Assembly: GCA_026390555.1 (NCBI GenBank)
Contig: JAPLFS010000065.1
Location: 1-35,921, forward strand
Origin: Pseudomonadota bacterium
GTDB taxonomy: Bacteria; Bdellovibrionota_C; UBA2361; OMII01
Length of the DNA stretch: 35,921 bases
Reading direction: 5' to 3'
Numbering within the stretch: the first letter of the stretch is position 1; each line of letters opens with the position of its first letter. Positions 16,809 to 24,604 of the stretch are shown here, piece after piece. The notes below the pieces were generated by a model that was not told where the DNA came from, did no database searches, and worked only from the letters and a program-made list of their open reading frames with translations. The position numbers and the translations under genes are program-made.

Positions 16809-16887
16809 AACAACGATTCGGCACTATACTTCTAGTATCAATAGTGTCGCTAGGTTATGCAAGGACGTTGTTGAGCAGGGCATAACC
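16809..16887. other. Interlocked inverted repeats between the HNH gene and tRNA-Ile
   Basis: AACAACG (16809-16815) pairs with CGTTGTT (16866-16872), and GGTTATGC (16853-16860) pairs with GCATAACC (16880-16887). The loop of the second stem holds the 3' arm of the first, the topology of a pseudoknot. A third dyad, CACTAT/ATAGTG (16822-16827, 16841-16846), nests inside the first. No protein-coding frame is convincing. It may be an operator, an RNA leader or chance. Confidence 0.35.
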
Positions 16888-16922
16888 AACCGAAAAAACA
16901 TCCATTTTATGGCTCGGTTAGC

Positions 16923-16951
16923 TTGACACATCGAAGCCTTACCTCTATTTT
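16923..16951 (+). promoter_or_regulatory. Promoter of the tRNA-Ile/tRNA-Ala unit
   Basis: A consensus TTGACA (16923-16928) is followed after 17 bp by TATTTT (16946-16951). It lies 21 bp before the first base of tRNA-Ile and in the right direction, as expected for a stable-RNA transcript. Confidence 0.55.
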
Positions 16952-16971
16952 CCACCTCTCGCAACGCAAGG

Positions 16972-17048
16972 GGGCCAGTAGCTCAGCTGGTTAGAGTACA
17001 CGCCTGATAAGCGTGAGGTCGGTAGTTCGAGTCTACCTTGGCCCACCA
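16972..17048 (+). tRNA. tRNA-Ile (anticodon GAT)
   Basis: This is a 77-nt tRNA with encoded CCA. The acceptor GGGCCAG pairs with TTGGCCC, the D loop contains CAGCTGGTTA, the anticodon loop reads CTGATAA and the T loop TTCGAGT. It is the first of an Ile-Ala pair not embedded in an rRNA operon. Confidence 0.96.
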
Positions 17049-17127
17049 GATGTGTTCCTATGCAAATTTTGGGTACAGCCCAGATTTGCAGGTGGAAAGC
17101 GTGTGTTGCAAACTGTTCTTTAATCGT

Positions 17128-17203
17128 GGGCCTGTAGCTCAGTTGGTAGAGCACCAGCCTTGCAAGCTGGGGGTCCAGAGTTCGAATCTCTGCAGGTCCA
17201 CCA
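17128..17203 (+). tRNA. tRNA-Ala (anticodon TGC)
   Basis: This is a 76-nt tRNA with encoded CCA, 79 bp after tRNA-Ile. The acceptor GGGCCTG pairs with CAGGTCC (one G-T pair), the anticodon loop reads CTTGCAA and the T loop TTCGAAT. No 23S rRNA start follows. Confidence 0.96.
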
Positions 17204-17223
17204 CGATTTCCCGAGCTATATAC

Positions 17224-17312
17224 TTCCATCTGTATAGTTCCATCTGCATAATTCCAGTCGCATTATTTCCACTATCTAGTTTCCACCATCTAGTTTCCAC
17301 TATCTAGTTTCC
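17224..17312. repeat. 14-bp tandem repeat, about 6.4 copies
   Basis: Units of 14 bp run TTCCATCTGTATAG, TTCCATCTGCATAA, TTCCAGTCGCATTA, then TTTCCACTATCTAG, TTTCCACCATCTAG, TTTCCACTATCTAG and a partial TTTCC. The last three full units are nearly identical and the first three are diverged. The array fills the space after tRNA-Ala and contains the stop codon of the leftward gene at 17304. Confidence 0.8.
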
Positions 17313-17963
17313 GCACTGGCTACGCTGTAGCTGCTCACGCAGATCCGTTGCTCTTTGTTCATCAAGTTTTTCGTGGCGCACCAGGATCTGGGTTACCGTC
17401 TCAGCACAAGCAAGGAACCCGGCATGACCGCCACTAGCTCTCCAGCGCTCGGTGTTACAGGGGCAGATGCTCTCGACTAAGTTGCGAGGGGTAGTGCTAG
17501 GAGCCTTTTCAGAGGTACTTCCGCGCGAACGCTTAGGTTTAGTTTGAGTTTTAGTTGCGGCAGTTTGTGCGAAACTATCTGGTGAATAGTCCTCATAATC
17601 GTCGTAGTAACAGGTATTATCTTCGGCGTTATCTAGGGCGTTTCTAAGATCCGAGATCGACTTGCGATCAATCATGCCGATCTTGGCGATCGCCTTGAAC
17701 CCAAGCAAGAGCTTGCGTCGGCCCCGATTAAAGCACTGGTGGCACCCCTCTTCAGAGTCTGCATCAAAGCAGATATCAGCCACCGCATTAGCAGCGCTAT
17801 CTGGAGATAGGTAGACCCCATCTGCAAAGCAGGGGAGTTGATTTAAGGCATCTGATACATCATCGAGCGAGCAGGTTTCTTGGGACCTGGCCTCTGTAAT
17901 GCTGAGGCATCCGATCAGAGCAAAAGCGATGAAAGTACGTGCGAGTTTAGGTTGATACTTCAT
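17304..17963 (-). CDS. Exported Cys-rich protein with CPC...GG...C motif
   Basis: This 219-residue protein of unknown function has a signal sequence (KLARTFIAFALIGCLSITEA). LIGC at 16-19 fits a lipobox, so it may be a lipoprotein anchored at Cys19; ordinary cleavage near SITEA-RSQ is the alternative. The mature part has many cysteines (CSLDD, LPCFADG, ICFD, GCHQCFNRG), an acidic Tyr-rich stretch (CYYDDYEDYSPD), a basic low-complexity linker and a C-terminal SICPCNTERWRASGGHAGFL block followed by CAETV. That last block recalls a Cys/Trp/His-Gly motif seen in uncharacterised exported bacterial proteins. An AAAGGAG ribosome-binding site lies seven bases before the ATG. The stop codon falls in a tandem repeat. 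Confidence 0.75.
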   Translation of the reverse strand: MKYQPKLARTFIAFALIGCLSITEARSQETCSLDDVSDALNQLPCFADGVYLSPDSAANAVADICFDADSEEGCHQCFNRGRRKLLLGFKAIAKIGMIDRKSISDLRNALDNAEDNTCYYDDYEDYSPDSFAQTAATKTQTKPKRSRGSTSEKAPSTTPRNLVESICPCNTERWRASGGHAGFLACAETVTQILVRHEKLDEQRATDLREQLQRSQCGN

Positions 17964-18264
17964 ACGGAACTCCTTTAAAGCTAGGTGGGAGATGATCCCT
18001 TTAGAAGCTTTCTTGGCAATCTTCGGGCCAAGCCAGAAGAGGCTAGGAACCTCGTATAGTTAGCGAATCTGGGCTCTGCAAGGTAGGAAGCCGGATTCCC
18101 TTAGGGCTGCAAAAAGTAGGTGATAAAAGGGGATATTCTGAATCCATCTCTGATTTATCGGGAGGGGTATAGGATCACCACCATATAGTAGGGTGCACTT
18201 ATATTTGAGTAGCAGCGCATACGCTTGAACATTCAGCACTAGCCTAAATACTGGGGATCTTCGC

Positions 18265-21090
18265 ATGTTAACAAGGTCGTCGTTTGTCAGCTCGCGGTTA
18301 AATTTCTTGTCGCCGCTCTCCATCTTTATCTTTTCCCTTATTTTTTCTGCACCCATCTCCTTCGGCACAGTAGAGGCGCAGGAGGTTCTTTCAATAATCA
18401 CAGAACCTGAGAATGGAACATCTCGGTGCGATAGGCAGATAGATCTCTCCAGCGACATTAATCGTGATGGCGTTAACGATATCGCAGAGATGTATATCGA
18501 TACCAAGGGGCTCTGGCAGGTGGTATTTTATGATGCGATACGCGGCACCGTTCTGAGAAACTTTTCTGATAACTCATTGGCGTGCGGTTATGATAGCACA
18601 TTTAGCGTTGGAGACATTACCGGTGATGGGGTGCCTGATGTTGTTCTAGGAGAGGGTTATTATTACCACGACTACGTTTCCGGGACAGGGGCGTGTGTCC
18701 TAGTAAAGGATGGAGCAACGGGAGCTGAGATCTATAAAAGCCAGGCTGAATTCAATGGATCGGGGTGTGGTGCAAAGTTGCAGGTGACTGATCTAGATCG
18801 TGATGGTCGGAGCGAGCTTATCGTTATGGAGCGAGATGCCTTTGATGGTGGAGCGTTATTTGTTTTAAAGTACGATCCAGCTCTCCAAACCCTTACGCAG
18901 AGCTGCAGAGCTCTCGTTGATAGAGAGTCATTAGGATCGATCACATCTTTTTATGCCGGACCTGATAGTAATGGGGATGGTTATGGAGATCTCTTTATAG
19001 GGCTACCGGAGGCGAGCTCAAAAACTGGCATGGTTATGGCCATAAACGGTCGAACATGTCAGGAGTTAAAACGGATCGATGGTCCTGCAGTGGGCGCAGA
19101 GCTCGGTCTGAAGATATTTGCAACCGGGGATGAGAACGGTGATGGAAGGGCTGAGTATCAGGTCCTCGCTAAAGCTCTTCTCTTTACAGGGAGGGGCTCA
19201 AATGGAGATCTCTATCGAGCTAGCGCGGTCAAGGCTGATTATACAAATCAGTTTTCAGGTTCCGGAGATCTCAACCTCGACGGTGTTCTAGACCTTGCCA
19301 GGCAACCAAACTATGGAAGAAGCTCCCAGATACTATCGGGAGCTACCGGGGAGGAGATCGGGCATATAGGGGATGAGGCTTTTATCGAGAGGATCGGTAA
19401 GATGCTGAATGTGAGTGGATATGACTGGCAGAGGTATGTGTCTATCTATGGAATAAACTCCCATCACCGCTTTGATATTAATCGTGATGAGATTGCAGAC
19501 CTTCTGACACTTGTTTCTATCCCCATTTATAATAATGCGACAGCTCAGAGGGACTATCGGCGCTACTTCGTAGCGCTCTCAGGGGCCTGCCCGATTCAAG
19601 CCGAGATGAAGATATTGGCACGCGATGGTTGGGCGGTAGCCGAGGGTGCTAATCGTATCGAGATATCAGCCAAGGTGTGCGGTAAGTCCTCTCTCCTTGG
19701 TGCGTATAAGTTAACGCACGGTGGAACGCTCTTTACCCCACATGACGATGGCAAGGATGGGGATAGTATCTCTGGTGATGGTATCTACACCTCCGCAGTA
19801 ACATACGGCATGGGAGCTCAACCCATCTCGATAGTTGGCAAGGTGTTAAATGAGGTGCTGATACCGGTCTCTGTAGCTCAGAGCGTAATAGCAGTGAAGA
19901 ACTATGTCGTTGCGGCGGTGCCCTACGGATGGATCGACTCAGAGGGGGGTGCTGATATTCCGCTTGTGTGGAATAGCCCTACTACGCAGATATCGGCCCC
20001 CTTTCCGATTAAGTTCTATAACGGCAGATACAGTGACCTATGGGTCTCAAGTCAGGGCTATGTTGGCATAGGGGAGAAGGTTGATCTGGACATTAGCAAT
20101 CAACGACTCCCCAGCGGTAAGATAGATAAGGAGCGTATGGTAGCGCCCTTTTGGGGCAACATTGTGGCGAACAGCAGCGCTCGACTTAGTTACAAGACGA
20201 TCGGCACACCGGGTACCCGACAGTTCGTTATTACATGGGAGGGGTTTGGATATAGTAACTATAGAGAGAACCCCTCTAGCCTCTCCTTCCAGGTTAGCTT
20301 TGATGAACAGAGCGGAGCGATCCGGATGAACTATCGTCAGACCTGGGCGCAGCTTGGCTCATATGCCGCTGGTGCTGGCGCCACCTCTGGGCTGCAGGAT
20401 AACTCCCGACTTGGAAAGACCTTCGCGCATAGTGAGCCTAGCCTGCCCGATCGCACCTCAATTATCTATCTGATACCTGGGGATGGTAATGGAGGAGGAG
20501 GAGGAGGTGGTGGTGGTGGTGATAACGGCGGCGGTGATAACGGTGGCGGTGGAGGTGATAACGGTGGTGGCGATAACGGCGGCGGCGGTGGCGGCGGTGA
20601 TAACGGCGGCGGCGGTGGCGGCGGTGATAACGGCGGCGGCGGAGCTACTCCCCAGAACTTAAAGGTATCGCTCGCAATTGTACGCTCTCCAAAAACCGCT
20701 AGTGCAACCATGGATCTTTTGACTACCGATCTCAACACCGGTGGATTGGCTGATATAAGTGCCGCACAGTGTGTATTCGACTTTTATGCGACCGAAGCTA
20801 TAGCATCAAATAAGATCAGACTTAAGTACGTAGCCTCAATGGCAGCGGGAAGTGGTCGGGTATCTAAGAAACTTACAAAACTTGCCGGCATAACTCGCAA
20901 GATGGTGCGGGACGCTAAGGGAAAGCAGCGCGATATGAAGGGATATCTGCTGGCACAGCTTAAGTGTCCCAATCAGGCAAATATAAACTCTAACGTTGTG
21001 ACGGTTGCCTCTAGCAGCACCCGCATACCTGGATTGCAGATAGGGGCCTTAGCGTGGCTTAAGCGGGTGATTAAGGCCGTTACGAGCTAA
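18265..21090 (+). CDS. Large secreted FG-GAP/VCBS-type repeat protein with poly-Gly linker
   Basis: This 941-residue protein starts with a signal peptide (hydrophobic SIFIFSLIFSAPISF, likely cleavage after VEA at 38). About residues 60-430 hold repeated Ca-binding loops of FG-GAP type: DINRDGVND, DITGDGVPD, DLDRDGRSE, DSNGDGYGD, DENGDGRAE, DLNLDGVLD and DINRDEIAD, consistent with a beta-propeller. A segment with DDGKDGDSISGDGIYT follows, then a beta-sandwich-like domain (SDLWVSSQGYVGIG). A linker almost entirely of Gly, Asp and Asn spans about 743-793. A C-terminal domain of 145 residues ends in a hydrophobic-basic tail. A surface or extracellular adhesive role is plausible but not shown. It overlaps the convergent permease gene by 11 bp. 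Confidence 0.82.
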   Translation: MLTRSSFVSSRLNFLSPLSIFIFSLIFSAPISFGTVEAQEVLSIITEPENGTSRCDRQIDLSSDINRDGVNDIAEMYIDTKGLWQVVFYDAIRGTVLRNFSDNSLACGYDSTFSVGDITGDGVPDVVLGEGYYYHDYVSGTGACVLVKDGATGAEIYKSQAEFNGSGCGAKLQVTDLDRDGRSELIVMERDAFDGGALFVLKYDPALQTLTQSCRALVDRESLGSITSFYAGPDSNGDGYGDLFIGLPEASSKTGMVMAINGRTCQELKRIDGPAVGAELGLKIFATGDENGDGRAEYQVLAKALLFTGRGSNGDLYRASAVKADYTNQFSGSGDLNLDGVLDLARQPNYGRSSQILSGATGEEIGHIGDEAFIERIGKMLNVSGYDWQRYVSIYGINSHHRFDINRDEIADLLTLVSIPIYNNATAQRDYRRYFVALSGACPIQAEMKILARDGWAVAEGANRIEISAKVCGKSSLLGAYKLTHGGTLFTPHDDGKDGDSISGDGIYTSAVTYGMGAQPISIVGKVLNEVLIPVSVAQSVIAVKNYVVAAVPYGWIDSEGGADIPLVWNSPTTQISAPFPIKFYNGRYSDLWVSSQGYVGIGEKVDLDISNQRLPSGKIDKERMVAPFWGNIVANSSARLSYKTIGTPGTRQFVITWEGFGYSNYRENPSSLSFQVSFDEQSGAIRMNYRQTWAQLGSYAAGAGATSGLQDNSRLGKTFAHSEPSLPDRTSIIYLIPGDGNGGGGGGGGGGDNGGGDNGGGGGDNGGGDNGGGGGGGDNGGGGGGGDNGGGGATPQNLKVSLAIVRSPKTASATMDLLTTDLNTGGLADISAAQCVFDFYATEAIASNKIRLKYVASMAAGSGRVSKKLTKLAGITRKMVRDAKGKQRDMKGYLLAQLKCPNQANINSNVVTVASSSTRIPGLQIGALAWLKRVIKAVTS
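20491..20645 (+). repeat. Gly/Asn/Asp-coding low-complexity repeat
   Basis: GGN-rich tandem DNA encodes a linker of Gly runs broken by DN pairs. The last part repeats a 27-bp unit (seven Gly plus Asp-Asn) twice. Such tracts change length by slippage, so copy number may vary between strains. The complementary strand reads as a Pro-rich open frame that is not a gene. Confidence 0.85.
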
Positions 21091-22045
21091 CGCTCTTGGC
21101 AGCACGACGGATAAGCTCCTCGGTTGTAACACCGGCCAGGATAACTGCGCCGATAATTGCAAACTCAAGTTGCGTTGGAATATCCAGCAGCACGATAGCG
21201 TTACGGAGCACCTGCATCAGGGTAGCTCCGATAATAACTCCAAGGATGCTCGACTCTCCACCCCGCAAGCTGCATCCACCAAGCACCGCCGCCGCAATGG
21301 CGTAAAGCTCATAGAAGTTTCCGAAGTCCGATGGTTGTGCTGAGTTAACGTCTAAAATAAAAAGCACGCCGCCGAAACCAGCCAGCAGCGAGCACGCAAC
21401 GTATGCCCAGATCTTCGTGCGGTCGGTGTTAACGCCGCTGTAGCGTGCTGCGACCTCGTTACGACCCACGGCGCGTAGGTATAGTCCGTAACGGGTGCGG
21501 CTCATCACTACGCTACTAATGATAGCCACTATCAGGGTGATAAATACGACATTAGGAACCTCAAACGGTAACAGCCCAAGCCCAGATAGCTTTCCGGTAG
21601 CAAGAGCCCTTAAGCTCTCAAACTGCATGCCGAACCCCTGCGTTTGGTCGCCGGTAATGCCGCGCGCCAGACCCCGATAGAGTAAGAGCCCACACAAGGT
21701 TACGATAAAGGGCTGGAGTTTTAATTTCGTTATAAGGGTGCCGTGAAAAGCACCAAGAAGTGCCGCCAGGATTAAGAGAAAGATCAGCGCCAGCGGCCAC
21801 GACCAGCCGTGATGCACAACAAGCCACGGTAATATAGTGCCGATTAGACACACTACCGAACCTATTGAGAGGTCGATACCAGCACCTGTAATTACAAAGG
21901 AGACCCCGATACTTATTAAGGAAAAAAGAGCGGTGCGGCGCAGCAGGTTCTCGATATTGGTCGGCGCGAGAAAGCGATCGTTTAAGAGATAGGTACATAG
22001 GCAGGCTACAAAGAGTAGAGAGATTAGGCCGATATTTTTCTTCAT
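21080..22045 (-). CDS. Ribose-type ABC transporter permease
   Basis: This 321-residue inner-membrane permease belongs to the RbsC/AraH/XylH family of sugar and sugar-like importers, with about nine or ten hydrophobic helices. Family landmarks include GAGIDLSIGSV near residue 55 and the cytoplasmic coupling segment YLRAVGRNEVAARYSGVNTDRTKIWAY, followed by LGGCSLRGGESSILG. It probably forms the channel for the ATPase and binding protein encoded upstream. The ATG overlaps the ATPase stop region by 4 bp, a sign of translational coupling. The last 11 bp overlap the convergent FG-GAP protein gene. The substrate cannot be told from the sequence. Confidence 0.9.
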   Translation of the reverse strand: MKKNIGLISLLFVACLCTYLLNDRFLAPTNIENLLRRTALFSLISIGVSFVITGAGIDLSIGSVVCLIGTILPWLVVHHGWSWPLALIFLLILAALLGAFHGTLITKLKLQPFIVTLCGLLLYRGLARGITGDQTQGFGMQFESLRALATGKLSGLGLLPFEVPNVVFITLIVAIISSVVMSRTRYGLYLRAVGRNEVAARYSGVNTDRTKIWAYVACSLLAGFGGVLFILDVNSAQPSDFGNFYELYAIAAAVLGGCSLRGGESSILGVIIGATLMQVLRNAIVLLDIPTQLEFAIIGAVILAGVTTEELIRRAAKSVSS

Positions 22046-23538
22046 ATGGCTATCCTTGATTGTGGTGAGGCTAACGCCATAATTGCATGTTCAGAGAGCT
22101 CTTCGCGAGACAGCTCGCCCCGCAACTGCCCATCACTTATAACTAGCACCCTATCTGCGAGGCCAATAACCTCCTCAAGCTCGCTCGATACGAAGAGGAT
22201 CGCTAGCCCCTTTGCCGCAAGCTCAAAAAGAATTGAATAGATCTCTCGGCGCGCCCCTACATCAACCCCACGCGTCGGCTCATCAAGTAGTAGCACCTGG
22301 GGATGAGTAGCAAGGCACCGTCCAAGCACGACTTTCTGTTGATTTCCACCAGAGAGTTTATGTGCCAATTGCTCCGGACCGCTACACCGAATGCGGAGTG
22401 ATTCGATGCAGCGTAGCGCTATCTCCCGTTCCGTTTTTTTCTCTCTAAAGATTCCATTGCCGCCCTTTGTAAGCATAGAGATGATAACGTTATCGCATAG
22501 CGAGCTCTCGGCGATAATTCCCTGCTCCTTGCGGCTCTCAGGCAATAGCGAAATTCCTAAGGCACTGGAAGTAACGGGGGAGGGTGCGCTCAACTCTTTA
22601 CCACAGACCCTGATCGTGCCGCTGACGGGGGGCGTTATGCCGAAGATACCCTCAAGGATCTCCGTTCTACCCGAGCCGATTAGACCAGTAATCCCTACTA
22701 TCTCACCTGCTCGCACTGTAATATCGCAGGGGGTATGTCGAGGGGAGGCTCTGAAGTTTTTTAGCTCTAGCGCCGCTGCTCCGATCGGACGGGAATGATA
22801 GCCGTAAAGATCCTGAATATCCCGTCCAACGATCATATGAATTAACTTATCGCGCTGAAGCAGCGGTGCTTTAAGCTCTCCTGAATTCTTACCATCACGG
22901 AGCGCTATGACACGGTCCGAGATCTCTTGAACCTCTGGCAAGCGGTGCGAAACGTAGAGGATCGAGACCCCGTCTCGTTTAAGACGTTTAATAAGCTCTA
23001 AGAGCGCATGCGCCTCGGTATCGCTTAGGCTTGATGTGGGCTCATCAAAGATTAGGAGCTTTGCGTCATAGGAAAGTACGCGCGCTATCTCAACCATCTG
23101 ACGCTCGGCGGCAGAGAGCGTAGAAACTAAACGGTTTGGATTTAGCGTTACCCCGAGGCGCTCGAGCGCCGTTAGGGCCACGCGTTTCATAGCTAGGCGA
23201 TCAAAGAGGCCATAACGTAGCTTTTCGCGGCCCAGGAGCAGGTTCTCTGTAACGGTCAGGTTCTCAGCTAAACAGAGCTCCTGGTGTACGATACCTATAC
23301 CGGCATCGATAGCCTCGCGGGGATGGGTAAAATGTACCTCATTGCCAGATAGATGCAGGCTACCACTGTCGGGAGCTACTATGCCCGAGAGGATCTTAGC
23401 GAAGGTGCTCTTTCCGGCGCCGTTCTCTCCAACAACAGAGAGGATCTCACCTCTAGCTATTGAGATCGAGACCTCCTCCAGTACGGTGTTGCTACCGAAC
23501 GATTTTGAGATCGCTGTAGCTTCCAGCAGAGGTCTCAT
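22042..23538 (-). CDS. Ribose-type ABC transporter double ATPase
   Basis: This 498-residue protein has the two tandem nucleotide-binding domains of RbsA/MglA/XylG proteins. The first has Walker A GENGAGKST (37-45), a signature near LSAAERQMVEIAR and Walker B LLIFDEPTSSL. The second has a degenerate Walker A (GLIGSGRTEIL), the signature LSGGNQQKVVLGR and Walker B VLLLDEPTRGVDVGAR. The altered second Walker A is normal for this family. It drives import at the cytoplasmic face with the permease encoded directly downstream. It overlaps both neighbours by 4 bp, so the three genes form a tight operon: binding protein, ATPase, permease. Confidence 0.94.
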   Translation of the reverse strand: MRPLLEATAISKSFGSNTVLEEVSISIARGEILSVVGENGAGKSTFAKILSGIVAPDSGSLHLSGNEVHFTHPREAIDAGIGIVHQELCLAENLTVTENLLLGREKLRYGLFDRLAMKRVALTALERLGVTLNPNRLVSTLSAAERQMVEIARVLSYDAKLLIFDEPTSSLSDTEAHALLELIKRLKRDGVSILYVSHRLPEVQEISDRVIALRDGKNSGELKAPLLQRDKLIHMIVGRDIQDLYGYHSRPIGAAALELKNFRASPRHTPCDITVRAGEIVGITGLIGSGRTEILEGIFGITPPVSGTIRVCGKELSAPSPVTSSALGISLLPESRKEQGIIAESSLCDNVIISMLTKGGNGIFREKKTEREIALRCIESLRIRCSGPEQLAHKLSGGNQQKVVLGRCLATHPQVLLLDEPTRGVDVGARREIYSILFELAAKGLAILFVSSELEEVIGLADRVLVISDGQLRGELSREELSEHAIMALASPQSRIAI

Positions 23539-24557
23539 GGTGAAGATAATTTATTACGAAGCTCTTCCCAGAACTCCGCTACGTTAGAGCGATCTATCCG
23601 ACGGGCCGGAATATCTATAAACTTAGAATCCGGAATAGCAGAGAGGTTCCCAGCCACGAGCTCCTTTAAGAGCCTGACAGATTGGAATCCGTATTCGTAC
23701 GGGTTTTGCACGATAGTTCCCACGATAACGCCGTCCTTAATACCCTGCAGAGTTTCATCCGCCTCATCGAACGAAAAAACCTTGATCGTACCAAGCTTAT
23801 TATTCTGCTTAAGAGCCTCAAGGCAGACTGGAGCGTTGTATCCAAAGAGTCCGACTACACCGGCAAGATCTGGATGGCGCAAGACGGCGTCCTCACAGTT
23901 CGCTTTAGCTTTCACCCGATCAAACTGATCCGTTAGGGTCACTACGATTGAGAACTGTTGATATGAGAGGAGCTCCCCAGGGGGATCGTAACGGCTTGAA
24001 TCAAAGCTACGCCCGAGCACCTCATCAATTACACCTTGCCGACGTTTGCGGGCGTTGTCTTGCTCAAGGCGCCCCACAAAGATGGCCAACTTGCCACCGT
24101 TTGGTAGCGACTCCCTAATCAGCTCTCCAAGCATGCGCCCAGCCTGATAGTTATCCATGCCGATATAGGCGAGTCGATTGGTATTAGGGGCATCCGAGTC
24201 GTGTGTAATCAGGAGGGTTTTTGCCCCGGTTTCATTAATAAAGCTACCCTGATTGGCCGAATCGATCGGACTAAGTGCTATGCCATCAACCCCACGGATC
24301 AAGAGATCCTCTACTATTCTTTTCTGGTCGGCGATGCCCTCAGCCGGCATATGCACAGAGACCCTTACGTTTAGTTGCCGACCGGCAGCCTCTGCGCCCG
24401 ATTTTGCGATAGTCCAGAACGAAGCCACGCCGTTTGTAATATAGGCGATACGGGGCAGCCCTGACCGATCTGAACTCTTACATGCAGTCAGGCTTATAGC
24501 CGTGCCAAATAGAGCCGCAACGGCTACTGCTGAGATAAGGGTTAATAATTTCCGCAT
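23535..24557 (-). CDS. Periplasmic-binding protein of the ribose-type ABC importer, probable lipoprotein
   Basis: This 340-residue substrate-binding protein has the type I periplasmic-binding (RbsB-like) fold: PRIAYITNGVASFWTIAKSGAE, then ADQKRIVEDLLIRGVDGIALSPID, and IGMDNYQAGRMLGELI. The signal sequence ends in LTAC, a good lipobox with Cys26, so it is probably lipid-anchored; most Gram-negative members are soluble in the periplasm. It is the first gene of the importer operon and overlaps the ATPase by 4 bp. No sugar kinase, isomerase or regulator lies beside it, so the ligand (pentose, hexose or another small molecule) is open. Upstream space to the next gene is only 47 bp. Confidence 0.9.
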   Translation of the reverse strand: MRKLLTLISAVAVAALFGTAISLTACKSSDRSGLPRIAYITNGVASFWTIAKSGAEAAGRQLNVRVSVHMPAEGIADQKRIVEDLLIRGVDGIALSPIDSANQGSFINETGAKTLLITHDSDAPNTNRLAYIGMDNYQAGRMLGELIRESLPNGGKLAIFVGRLEQDNARKRRQGVIDEVLGRSFDSSRYDPPGELLSYQQFSIVVTLTDQFDRVKAKANCEDAVLRHPDLAGVVGLFGYNAPVCLEALKQNNKLGTIKVFSFDEADETLQGIKDGVIVGTIVQNPYEYGFQSVRLLKELVAGNLSAIPDSKFIDIPARRIDRSNVAEFWEELRNKLSSP

Positions 24558-24604
24558 GATGCGGATTATGTGCCATTTACATTAAAAAGTCAGGGGGGTG
24601 TTTC

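Noticed and set aside
16945-17229. 94-codon minus-strand open frame over tRNA-Ile and tRNA-Ala
   Set aside because: It is antisense to two tRNAs; peptides such as GPAEIRTLDPQLARLVLYQL come from translated tRNA complements.
16782-17303. rRNA operon spacer
   Set aside because: The Ile-Ala tRNA pair suggested one, but neither the 3' end of 16S nor the 5' end of 23S rRNA is found at the flanks.
17224-17312. CRISPR array
   Set aside because: The 14-bp units are contiguous, without spacers, and no cas gene is present.
18060-18506. 148-codon minus-strand frame overlapping the start of the FG-GAP protein
   Set aside because: Its first half is antisense to the signal peptide region. A 68-codon version starting at 18266 avoids the overlap but has no domain, ribosome-binding site or other support.
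20466-20738. Pro-rich minus-strand frame
   Set aside because: It is the complement of the poly-Gly linker in a clear gene on the plus strand.
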